Part shown: one piece after another, positions 32,730-39,281 of the stretch
How the letters are laid out: every line of letters starts with the position of its first letter
How positions within the stretch are numbered: position 1 is the stretch's first letter
Source of the DNA: Acetobacteraceae bacterium
GTDB taxonomy: Bacteria; Pseudomonadota; Alphaproteobacteria; Acetobacterales; Acetobacteraceae
Reading direction: 5' to 3'
Assembly: GCA_003506895.1 (NCBI GenBank)
Contig: DNXO01000098.1
Location: 13,541 to 52,821, forward strand
Length of the DNA: 39,281 nt
Notes under the pieces: model-generated
The model's input: only the letters and a program-made list of their open reading frames with translations
Databases searched by the model: none
Told to the model about the DNA's origin: nothing
Translations under genes and position numbers: made by a program

Positions 32730-33500
32730 ATGAACATAACAGCCAAAAAGCCACCGCGCATCAGGCAAGTGCCAGCCCTGACCCGGGGAATAGCGATCCT
32801 ACGCCTGTTGGGGCGTAGCGATGAGCCTTTGGGCGTGCATTCGATCGCCCGAGCGCTGGATCTGGTGCCGAGTACTTGCCTGCATATTCTGCGGGTGCTG
32901 GCGGATGAGCATTTGGTTTCGGTTGACCCTTCCACCAAGAAATACGCGGTTGCGGCCGGACTTGTGGCGTTGGCCCAATCGGCATTGCGCCAGCACACCT
33001 TTCCCGCCGCGGTTCAGCCCGAACTCGAAGCACTTGCTCGGATTTACGGTGCAACGTCGATCGGGGTGGAGGCCAGCGGGCTGGAACACATGGTTGTCGT
33101 GGCACTCGCCCGGTCTGACTCGCCGCTCAGGGTTCATGTCGATATCGGCAGCCGGTTTCCGGCCCTGATCAGCGCGACGGGGCGCTGCGTTGCCGCCTTC
33201 GGCAATTACCCATGGGATGAGATCGAGGCGCGGTTCGCGAAATTGCGGTGGGATGCGCCGCCGACGCTGGCGAGTTGGCGCGGTGAGGTCCGGGCGGCGC
33301 GCGATGCGGGATACGCCATGGATGACGGACAGTATATACGCGGCGTCAGTATCGTGGCGGCCCCGGTACGGATGCCGAACGGGACGATCAACGCGCTGGT
33401 TGTCGTCGGGGTCAGCGAGCAGATGCGCCGGGTCGGGCTGGTGCGGATCGGCGAGGACCTGCGCGCCCGCGCGGCGCGGGTGTCGGCGGCGTTGGGGTAA
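32730..33500 (+). CDS. IclR family transcriptional regulator
   Basis: A 256-residue IclR-type regulator. The N-terminal winged helix (about 15-75: VPALTRGIAILRLLGRSDEPLGVHSIARAL, then LVPSTCLHILRVLADEHLVSVD) is followed by the IclR effector domain (about 90-255: SIGVEASGLEHMVVVALARS, RFPALISATGRCVAAFG, GYAMDDGQYIRGVSIVAAPVRMPNGTINALVVVG). IclR proteins control aromatic and short-chain acid catabolism, acting as repressors or activators. It is divergent from the binding-protein gene and convergent with the DpgC-like gene (4 bp between stops). The ATG at 32730 may lack a leader; a GTG at 32772 is an alternative start. Confidence 0.92.
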   Translation: MNITAKKPPRIRQVPALTRGIAILRLLGRSDEPLGVHSIARALDLVPSTCLHILRVLADEHLVSVDPSTKKYAVAAGLVALAQSALRQHTFPAAVQPELEALARIYGATSIGVEASGLEHMVVVALARSDSPLRVHVDIGSRFPALISATGRCVAAFGNYPWDEIEARFAKLRWDAPPTLASWRGEVRAARDAGYAMDDGQYIRGVSIVAAPVRMPNGTINALVVVGVSEQMRRVGLVRIGEDLRARAARVSAALG

Positions 33501-33504
33501 CGGC

Positions 33505-34695
33505 CTATTTGGTTCGGCTTCCCGCGCCCCAGTTGCGTTCCAGGTTGTTGATCAGCGCGGGGCTGAAATGGCACAGCGCCTGTTCGCGCGCATAGACGGC
33601 GCAGTAACGCCGGAAGGTGTCCAAAGGCTCTGTCCCGACACGGAAGGCGCGGCGGTTGCCGATCGCCCCGACCGCGCCGGCACTGGTCAGCATCGCGACG
33701 GTGCGGTCGATCGCCGCGTCCATGTCGGCCGCGGGCACGATTTCGTCGCAGATCAGGCGACCCTCGGCGCTGTCGCATTCCAGGCGGCGTTCGGCCTGGA
33801 TCAACTGGCGGGCCAGGCGGTCGCCGGTGAAGCGCGGCAGGCGAAGGTTGGCCGCGCCGGGGATGATGCCTTCTTTCCTGGCGGGTAACGTCATGAACGC
33901 GTCGCTGGCGGCGAGGACATAGTCCATCGTCAGCAGAATCTGGCAGTGGCCGCCGATGGCGAAGCCCTCGACCGCGGCGATCCAGGGTTTCTCGATTCCC
34001 GAACCGTTGACGTCGTCGGGCAGCACGTCCGGCTTGGCGACGCCGCGGAGGTATTTGTGAACGAAACCAAGTTCACGCTGCATGTACCACAGATAGGGAA
34101 TCGTTCCATGATACAGATGGGTCAGGTTGATGCCGGCGCCGAAGATGCGCCGGCCGGCGTATTTCGGGTGCTCCACTGGCTCGCCGCGCAGCACGGCGAT
34201 GTCGGTGCCGGGGTCCAGGATGGCGACATCGACCCCGACCTCCATGGCGTCGATGGTGCCCTGGTCCTCGGCATTGAGGTACCGCTTATTAGTGCTGAGC
34301 AGATGCGCCGCCCGGCCATGCCGTTCAACCCGGACCGGCCCCAGATCGACGAAGCCGTGTGCGTCCAGGGTCGCCAGCGCGGCGGCGGTTTCGCGGCGAG
34401 GCAGCAGCATGGCATGGCAAAGATGCGTGCCGCAGCGGGGTTCGGCCAGGATGTGGGCAATCAGCAGGCTTTGGTCGATTTCCAGGCCTTGCTTGTCTTT
34501 CAGCGGAAGGGCCGCTTCGGCGGCGAGCTGGGCCTGCGTCGGCACCAGACCAGGGTAGGCCTCGGCGGCGCAGCGGACCAGTTCCTCCAGGCGCACGAAG
34601 CGAGTCATGCCATCGGTCAGCGTGTGGTAGACCGCCTCGATGTTTTCGCGCAGGAAATGGTCGCGCGACGGGCGGTCGGGAAATCGGGCTCGCAT
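33505..34695 (-). CDS. Crotonase-superfamily protein resembling the dioxygenase DpgC
   Basis: A 396-residue protein with an N-terminal helical region (about 1-130) and a C-terminal crotonase fold. It resembles DpgC, the cofactor- and metal-independent dioxygenase that turns 3,5-dihydroxyphenylacetyl-CoA into 3,5-dihydroxyphenylglyoxylate in glycopeptide antibiotic synthesis. Supporting segments are STNKRYLNAEDQGTIDAMEV (134-153), EKPWIAAVEGFAIGGHCQIL (235-254, oxyanion hole at the GG and the following Gln), LPARKEGIIPGAANLRLPRF (270-289), GRLICDEIVP, and a C-terminal AREQAL...SPALINNLERNW trimerisation-type tail. Ordinary enoyl-CoA hydratases are about 260 residues and lack the helical domain. 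It begins 2 nt after the paaK-like stop, so both are one operon. Confidence 0.8.
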   Translation of the reverse strand: MRARFPDRPSRDHFLRENIEAVYHTLTDGMTRFVRLEELVRCAAEAYPGLVPTQAQLAAEAALPLKDKQGLEIDQSLLIAHILAEPRCGTHLCHAMLLPRRETAAALATLDAHGFVDLGPVRVERHGRAAHLLSTNKRYLNAEDQGTIDAMEVGVDVAILDPGTDIAVLRGEPVEHPKYAGRRIFGAGINLTHLYHGTIPYLWYMQRELGFVHKYLRGVAKPDVLPDDVNGSGIEKPWIAAVEGFAIGGHCQILLTMDYVLAASDAFMTLPARKEGIIPGAANLRLPRFTGDRLARQLIQAERRLECDSAEGRLICDEIVPAADMDAAIDRTVAMLTSAGAVGAIGNRRAFRVGTEPLDTFRRYCAVYAREQALCHFSPALINNLERNWGAGSRTK

Positions 34696-34697
34696 GA

Positions 34698-35987
34698 TCA
34701 GTCCTTCGGCCGCAGATCGATGACTCGTTTGGCTTTGCCCTGGGAGCGTTCCAGCGTCCCGGGCTCCACCACTCTGACCTTTGTTGTTACGCCGGCAAAG
34801 ACCTTGATCAAATGTTCCGCCTTGGTCTCAAGCTCGCGCAGTTCGTGGCTGCTCAGTTTGCCGCTCAAAGCGGGGCGGGTTTCGACCACGACGTCCAGTT
34901 CGTCCAGGCTGCCGGGGCGGCGCAGCTCCAGCAGATAATGCGGTGCCAGCCTTTCCTCCTGCTCCAGCACGGCTTCGATGTTGGAGGGGAAGACGTTGAC
35001 GCCGCGGATGATCATCATGTCGTCGCTGCGGCCGCTGATGCGTGCGATGCGTCGCATCGGGCGTGTGGTGGGCGGCAGCAGGCGTGTCAGGTCGCGGGTA
35101 CGGTAGCGGATCAGTGGCATGCCTTCCTTGGTCAGAGTGGTCAGCACCAGTTCGCCCGGCTCCCCATCCGGGACGGGTTGGCCGGTTTCGGGGTTGATGA
35201 TCTCGGGGTAGAAATGGTCTTCCCAGATGGTCAATGCGCCCCGGGAGTCCGCGCATTCCTGGGCGATGCCGGGACCCATGACCTCGGATAGGCCGTAGAT
35301 GTCCACGGCGTCCAGGCCCATGCGGCGCTCCAACTCGCCGCGCATGCCTTCGCCCCAGGGTTCCGCGCCGAAAATCCCCAGTTTCAGGCTCGTGAAAAGC
35401 GGGTCGATGCCCTGGCGGTCGAATTCGTCGGCGATGGCCAGCATATAGGATGGGGTGACCATGATGATGGTCGGCTTGAAGTCGGTGATGATCTGCACCT
35501 GGCGTTCGGTGAAGCCGCCGCTGACGGGAATGACCGAGGCCCCGAGATACTCGCCGCCGTAGTGCGCCCCCAGGCCGCCGGTGAACAACCCGTAGCCATA
35601 GGCGACGTGGATGATGTCGGTGGCACTGCCGCCGGCCGCCTTGATCGATCGGGCCATCAGCATGGACCACGTCTCGATGTCTTTCGCGGTGTAGCCAACG
35701 ACCGTGGGTTTGCCGGTGGTGCCGCTGGAGGCATGGATGCGGACAATCTTCTCCATGGGCACGGCGAACATGCCGTATGGATAATGGTTACGCAGGTGGG
35801 CTTTGGTGGTCAGCGGAAATTCGGCGATATCCGCCAGGGTATGCAGATCGTCCGGGGTTACGTGGGCGGCGTCGAATGCGGTTCGGTAGTGGGGGACGTT
35901 TTCATAGGCTCTACGGACCACGTCGCGCATGCGCGCAAGCTGCAGGGCGCGAAGATCCTCCACGTTGGTGGGTTCGTTGGCGGTCAC
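34698..35987 (-). CDS. Phenylacetate-CoA ligase family protein (PaaK-like)
   Basis: A 429-residue member of the PaaK branch of the ANL superfamily. The P-loop is IHASSGTTGKPTVVGYT (84-100). Also typical are YGYGLFTGGLGAHYGGEYLGA, TPSYMLAIADEF, IYGLSEVMGPGIAQEC and RTRDLTRLLPP...RIARISGRSDDMMIIRGVNVFPSNIEAVL, with a C-terminal ACT-like PaaK domain. It should activate phenylacetate or a hydroxylated arylacetate to its CoA thioester. It starts with GTG at 35987, preceded by AGGGAGAG. Its coupling to a DpgC-like protein suggests that this thioester is oxidised directly. I leave the gene symbol empty since the other paa genes are absent and specificity is unknown. Confidence 0.88.
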   Translation of the reverse strand: MTANEPTNVEDLRALQLARMRDVVRRAYENVPHYRTAFDAAHVTPDDLHTLADIAEFPLTTKAHLRNHYPYGMFAVPMEKIVRIHASSGTTGKPTVVGYTAKDIETWSMLMARSIKAAGGSATDIIHVAYGYGLFTGGLGAHYGGEYLGASVIPVSGGFTERQVQIITDFKPTIIMVTPSYMLAIADEFDRQGIDPLFTSLKLGIFGAEPWGEGMRGELERRMGLDAVDIYGLSEVMGPGIAQECADSRGALTIWEDHFYPEIINPETGQPVPDGEPGELVLTTLTKEGMPLIRYRTRDLTRLLPPTTRPMRRIARISGRSDDMMIIRGVNVFPSNIEAVLEQEERLAPHYLLELRRPGSLDELDVVVETRPALSGKLSSHELRELETKAEHLIKVFAGVTTKVRVVEPGTLERSQGKAKRVIDLRPKD

Positions 35988-36094
35988 GACGCTCTCCCTG
36001 TTTTTCCGGCAGGATTGGGGATGGCGGCGGGGGCGTCAACGGGGTGGAGGGTATCCGTGGAAGACGCTACCCGCCCGATCCACCTCCTGTTGTC

Positions 36095-36312
36095 GTGTCC
36101 CAACCCGATCCGCCATTCAGCGTTGTCGTTGACGGTGATGACGAAACTCCCCGTTACGTGTTGCGACAGATGCTTGGCGCCTCTGGGGCTCCGATTATCC
36201 GTCAGGCCGAGACCGGCGCCGAGGGCGTGCGGTTGGTTCGGCCACGCTGCCGGACGCGGTGCCGCTGGATCTGCGATTGCCCGATATCGGGCTGATGGAG
36301 ACGCCGGGATGA
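36095..36312 (+). pseudogene. Frameshifted response-regulator receiver remnant
   Basis: From a GTG at 36095 the frame reads FSVVVDGDDETPRYVLRQML, then ASGAPIIRQAETGAEGVRLV, matching the first half of a receiver (acidic pair, helix 1, helix 2). After about 36240 the match moves to another frame, reading LPDAVPLDLRLPDIGLMETPG up to the TGA at 36310-36312, which corresponds to the phosphoacceptor strand and loop (here LDLRLPD). So one indel separates two halves of a single receiver domain, and the rest of the domain is missing. It lies directly before the histidine kinase gene, whose own start overlaps its end. Confidence 0.65.
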
Positions 36313-37961
36313 ATATCGTGCCGACAATGCGAACCCGCCCGCTGATTCTGAATGTCGATGACGACGCGGCCAATCGTTCCGTGAAAAGCCGGTCGTTGCT
36401 GATGGGCGACATGGAGGTGATCGAGGGGGAAGATGGCACTTCGGCCCTGGCGCTGATCGCGGAGCGGCAACCTGTGTTGGTGCTGCTGGGTGTCAATCCG
36501 CCGGATGTCGGCGGGCTGGAGGTCTGTCGCCGGATCAAGGCGGAGTGGCCGGATATTGTGGTGATCCAGATCGCGGCCACCTCGACCTCAGCGGCGGAGA
36601 AGATCGTCGGGCTGGAGAGCGGGGCGGATTGCTATCTGACGGCCCCCGTCGATCCGCTGGAGCTGATCGCGGTGACGCGGGCGATGCTGCGGCTGCGGCA
36701 GGCCGAGGGGCTGGCGCGGGAAGCCAGTGAACGCTACCGCATGATCGTGGAAAGCGCGGTGGATTGTGCGATTTTCACCTGCGGGCTGGACGGAAGCGTG
36801 ACGAGTTGGAACACCGGCGCACAGGCTGTGCTGGGGTATCGGGCGGAGGAGATCGTGGGCGAGCCGAGCGCCCGGATATTCATGACGGAAGACATCGCCG
36901 CCGACGTGCCGGACAACGAGATGAGGGCCGCCCACCAGGGACTCAGCGTGCGCTCGGAGCGGTGGCACCGGCGGCGCGACGGGACCAGGTTTTGGTCGAG
37001 CGGGCGGATGGTGGCGTTGCGCGACCGGCGCGGGACGGTCGCTGGGTATCTGAAGATTCTCTGCGATCGGACGGTGGAGAAAGATGCCCGCGATGCCCTG
37101 GAGGCGTTGAAACAGGAACTGGAGCACAGGGTCGCCGAACGCACCCGCGATCTGGCGGCGGCAAACGAACACCTGCGAGCGGAGATCGTGGAGCGGGAGA
37201 AGGCCGGCGAACAGATACGGCAACGACAGAAGATGGAGGCGCTGGGTCAGTTGACCGGCGGTATCGCGCATGATTTCAATAATTTGCTGACCGCGATCCT
37301 GGGTGGGCTGGAGGTGACGCGGCGGCGGATCGAGGACCCGCGTGGTTTGCGGCTGATCGACAGCTCGATCAGCGCGGCGCAGCGGGGCGCGAAACTGATC
37401 GCTCAACTGTTGGCATTTGCCCGCAAGCAGAACCTGCGGGTGGAGTACCTTTCGCTGAACACGCTGGTTTATGAGATGCGGGAACTGATCGAGCAGAGCG
37501 TGGGGGCGGCGGTGCGGTTGGAGTATAATCTGGCGGCGGATGTCTGGCCGGTTTTGGCGGATGCCAACCAGGTGCGGACGGCGATGCTGAACCTTGTGGT
37601 CAACGCCAGGGACGCGATGCCGGACGGTGGCGTGCTGCGGATCGCGACGGAGAATACTTGCGTCGCGGTGCCGGAGGCCGATCTGGCGGCTGGCGAGTAT
37701 GCGGCGTTGTCGGTGCGGGACGATGGCATCGGGATGCCGCCGGAGGTGCTGGAACGGTTGTTCGAACCGTTCTTCACGACGAAGGATGTCGGCAAGGGGA
37801 CTGGGCTGGGGCTGGCTCACGTCTATGGGTTTGTCAGGCAGTCGGGCGGAGGCGTGCGGGTTCACAGCGTGGTGGGGGAGGGAACAACGATCACGATCCT
37901 GCTGCCCCGGGCTTCTGGTACGGATGTGGAGACCGCGGCGCCCATTGATAATCCACGCTGA
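36309..37961 (+). CDS. PAS-containing histidine kinase with N-terminal degenerate receiver
   Basis: A 550-residue soluble two-component protein. A receiver domain occupies about 11-128, where the phosphoacceptor position reads VLLGVNPPD (G61 in place of Asp) and the late lysine position reads YLTAPVD (A112). A PAS domain covers about 142-255 (ERYRMIVESAVDCAIFTCGLDGSVTSWNTGAQAVLGY). A coiled coil (about 262-305) leads to the kinase: H-box GGIAHDFNNLL with H321, N-box NLVVNARDAMP, G1 DDGIGMP, F-box LFEPFFTTK, G2 GTGLGLAHVYGFVRQSGG. No membrane segment is seen, so it is a cytosolic sensor. I start at the ATG 36309 with GGAG at 36297-36300; the longer frame from 35562 crosses the paaK gene. There is no cognate regulator in the window. 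Confidence 0.9.
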   Translation: MNIVPTMRTRPLILNVDDDAANRSVKSRSLLMGDMEVIEGEDGTSALALIAERQPVLVLLGVNPPDVGGLEVCRRIKAEWPDIVVIQIAATSTSAAEKIVGLESGADCYLTAPVDPLELIAVTRAMLRLRQAEGLAREASERYRMIVESAVDCAIFTCGLDGSVTSWNTGAQAVLGYRAEEIVGEPSARIFMTEDIAADVPDNEMRAAHQGLSVRSERWHRRRDGTRFWSSGRMVALRDRRGTVAGYLKILCDRTVEKDARDALEALKQELEHRVAERTRDLAAANEHLRAEIVEREKAGEQIRQRQKMEALGQLTGGIAHDFNNLLTAILGGLEVTRRRIEDPRGLRLIDSSISAAQRGAKLIAQLLAFARKQNLRVEYLSLNTLVYEMRELIEQSVGAAVRLEYNLAADVWPVLADANQVRTAMLNLVVNARDAMPDGGVLRIATENTCVAVPEADLAAGEYAALSVRDDGIGMPPEVLERLFEPFFTTKDVGKGTGLGLAHVYGFVRQSGGGVRVHSVVGEGTTITILLPRASGTDVETAAPIDNPR

Positions 37962-38240
37962 AAGGCGGGATGCGGTTGGGATTCATACCAGCCGCCCGAA
38001 GCTTCGACTTTTTTGTCAGTCGGCGGGCGTCTGCCGCTGCGTCGATCAAAGCAGCCAGATCGCCGGCGCTCCAAAGCGCGTTGCTTCGTCGGGCCGTCAT
38101 CGGCGGAATAATTATTACTGCCGATCCGCATGTATAGCTGAAACATGATCTGCCGACCGTGCTTCAGCTATACAGTGCAAATTTTTGACTATTTGTGCGG
38201 GACTATGACTAATCCGACACCGACAGCCCTACGCGTCAAC
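37962..38240. other. Intergenic region between histidine kinase and gyrB 3' ends
   Basis: This 279-bp gap between convergent genes has no gene I can support. It is more A+T rich than its surroundings near 38115-38215. A perfect 12-bp inverted repeat lies at 38131-38142 / 38163-38174. A minus-strand frame at 37891-38100 reads vaguely like a small HTH-type protein (RRSNALWSAGDLAALIDAAAD) but overlaps the kinase gene and cannot be supported. Confidence 0.45.
38131..38174. repeat. 12-bp perfect inverted repeat
   Basis: TGTATAGCTGAA (38131-38142) and TTCAGCTATACA (38163-38174) flank a 20-nt spacer. The arms are A+T rich in contrast to the genome. It could be a bidirectional terminator for gyrB and the kinase, or a regulator or excision site; no T-tract follows on either strand. 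Confidence 0.6.
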
Positions 38241-39281
38241 CTACACGTCCAGATTAGCCACCTTCAACGCGTTCCCGACAATAAAGTCTCGCCGTGGCTC
38301 CACCACATCGCCCATCAGCGTGCTGAACACCTGGGCCGCATCCTCGGAATCCCCAACCTTCACCTGCAGCAGCGTACGGATCGATGGATCCAGCGTCGTC
38401 TGCCAAAGCTGGTCGGGGTTCATCTCACCGAGGCCTTTGAACCGCTGCACCGACAGCCCGCGCCGGCCGTGCGCGATGATCCGGTCATAGGCCGTCGCGG
38501 GACCGGCCACCGCCGGCTCCTGCGAGTCCAGCTTCAGCTTCGCCGGCACGCTGAAACGCTGCGCCAGCGCGGTTGCCCGTTCGGCCAGCCACCGAGCCTC
38601 GGCGCTACGCATGGCCGACGGTTCAAGGGCGTAGCGTTCCGCGACACCGCGCACCGTGCGCGACAGCGTCAGGCCGTTATCGGCACTGACCACCCACCCC
38701 TGTTCGGTCGGCAGCGACACGGCGTTCAGCCGCGTGGCGAAGTCCGGCGCGGCGGCGGTCGCGCGCACCGGGTCGGGATTGAGCACACCGGCGATGGCGG
38801 CTTGTTCCAGCAGTGCCACCGGGATCACCGAGGACAGCCGCTTCAGGTTGTGCGACGCCTCGCGCAGCAGGTTGACCTCGCGACGGAGGTCTTCCTTCTC
38901 ATGCACGTCGCCGTTGGCATAGGTCAGGCGCGCGTCTGCCAGGGCCTTGTCCAGCAGGAACGATTCCAGCGCGTTGTCGTCCTTCAGATAGCGTTCGTCA
39001 TTGCCGCGCTTGGCGCGATACAGCGGCGGCTGCGCGATATACAAATGCCCCCGCTCGATCAGTTCGCGCATCTGGCGGAAGAAGAACGTCAGCAGCAACG
39101 TGCGGATGTGGGAGCCGTCCACGTCGGCGTCCGTCATGATGACGATGCGGTGGTAGCGGAGTTTTCCGGCGTCGAAGCCGCCTTGCTCGACCGCGCCCGG
39201 CCCGATGCCGGTGCCCAGGGCGGTGATGAGGGTGCCGATTTCCTGGCTGCCGAGCATGCGGTCGAAGCGGGCGCGCTCGAC
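38241..39281 (-). CDS. gyrB: DNA gyrase subunit B, C-terminal part
   Basis: The 3' portion of gyrB, about 346 codons, open at the right edge of the window. It contains the TOPRIM region (IVIMTDADVDGSHIRTLLLTFFFRQM, with the DxD metal-binding residues), RFKGLGEMNPDQLWQTTLDP and the C-terminal PRRDFIVGNALKVANLDV signature of GyrB rather than ParE. Between them is an insertion-like segment of about 140 residues (DARLTYANGDVHEKEDLRREVNLL through KLKLDSQEPAVAGP), as seen in alphaproteobacterial GyrB. Gyrase introduces negative supercoils with GyrA. The in-frame ATG at 39255-39257 is internal, since the frame continues upstream (VERARFDRMLGSQE). Confidence 0.95.
   Translation of the reverse strand, partial: VERARFDRMLGSQEIGTLITALGTGIGPGAVEQGGFDAGKLRYHRIVIMTDADVDGSHIRTLLLTFFFRQMRELIERGHLYIAQPPLYRAKRGNDERYLKDDNALESFLLDKALADARLTYANGDVHEKEDLRREVNLLREASHNLKRLSSVIPVALLEQAAIAGVLNPDPVRATAAAPDFATRLNAVSLPTEQGWVVSADNGLTLSRTVRGVAERYALEPSAMRSAEARWLAERATALAQRFSVPAKLKLDSQEPAVAGPATAYDRIIAHGRRGLSVQRFKGLGEMNPDQLWQTTLDPSIRTLLQVKVGDSEDAAQVFSTLMGDVVEPRRDFIVGNALKVANLDV

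Noticed and set aside
35562..36308. N-terminal extension of the kinase from 35562
   Set aside because: It would run antisense through the paaK-like gene and then out of phase with the receiver fossil; the ATG at 36309 has a ribosome-binding site and starts at the receiver.
36588..37865. 425-codon minus-strand frame over the histidine kinase
   Set aside because: Antisense to the kinase, whose H, N, G1 and G2 boxes are all in the plus frame.
37997..38014. CGAAGCTTCG followed by six T as a kinase terminator
   Set aside because: The palindrome has no room for a loop; only about 3 bp could pair, so it is too weak.
37891..38100. 69-codon minus-strand frame resembling a small HTH protein
   Set aside because: The resemblance covers only about 20 residues and the frame overlaps the kinase 3' end antisense; it may be a decayed gene but I cannot support it.
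1..39281. CRISPR arrays, tRNA and rRNA genes
   Set aside because: No regularly spaced repeats and no tRNA- or rRNA-like stretches were seen on reading the window.

Overview
The window looks like chromosomal DNA of a high-G+C alphaproteobacterium, most likely in or near the Acetobacteraceae. The clues are the metX-metW pair, tamA-tamB, a methyltransferase divergent from gloB, Rrf2/IscR next to a NifS-type cysteine desulfurase, and a GyrB C-terminus of alphaproteobacterial type. The family assignment is inference; no rRNA or marker comparison was possible.

Region 1 (1-4600) is accessory DNA. A low-G+C type II restriction-modification island (602-3177) holds a controller gene and a candidate endonuclease on the plus strand, convergent with an HTH-fused cytosine-5 methyltransferase. 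A nearly identical 16-bp operator lies upstream of both the controller and the methyltransferase. Next come a truncated IS5-type transposase and an unrecognised proline-rich protein. Region 2 (4741-19243) is mostly housekeeping: metX-metW, a TonB-like gene, a methyltransferase divergent from gloB-gst, tamB/tamA, an acyltransferase, tyrS and anmK. Region 3 (19338-23696) holds an alpha/beta hydrolase, iscR with a cysteine desulfurase, and a CgeB-like glycosyltransferase. Region 4 (23700-26248) is a molybdenum/repair group: moaD and msrB divergent from modB-modC.

Region 5 (26347-35987) is the most interesting. After a DUF2891 gene comes a compact, apparently catabolic cluster for an aromatic or other organic acid: a flavin-dependent monooxygenase of the acyl-CoA dehydrogenase superfamily, an acyl-CoA ligase overlapping a double-hotdog dehydratase, a lone ABC solute-binding protein, an IclR regulator, and a PaaK-like ligase followed 2 nt later by a protein resembling DpgC, the cofactor-independent dioxygenase that acts on 3,5-dihydroxyphenylacetyl-CoA. 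A two-part 37-bp element (14-bp and 9-bp arms identical, 14-bp spacer different) occurs in opposite orientations in front of the ligase gene and in the regulator/binding-protein intergenic region. It is the obvious candidate operator and ties these transcripts into one regulon.

Region 6 (35988-39281) has a frameshifted receiver-domain fossil, a PAS histidine kinase whose own receiver lacks the phosphoacceptor aspartate, and the 3' part of gyrB running off the window end. Functions are assigned by reading motifs and family resemblance; no database search was done.
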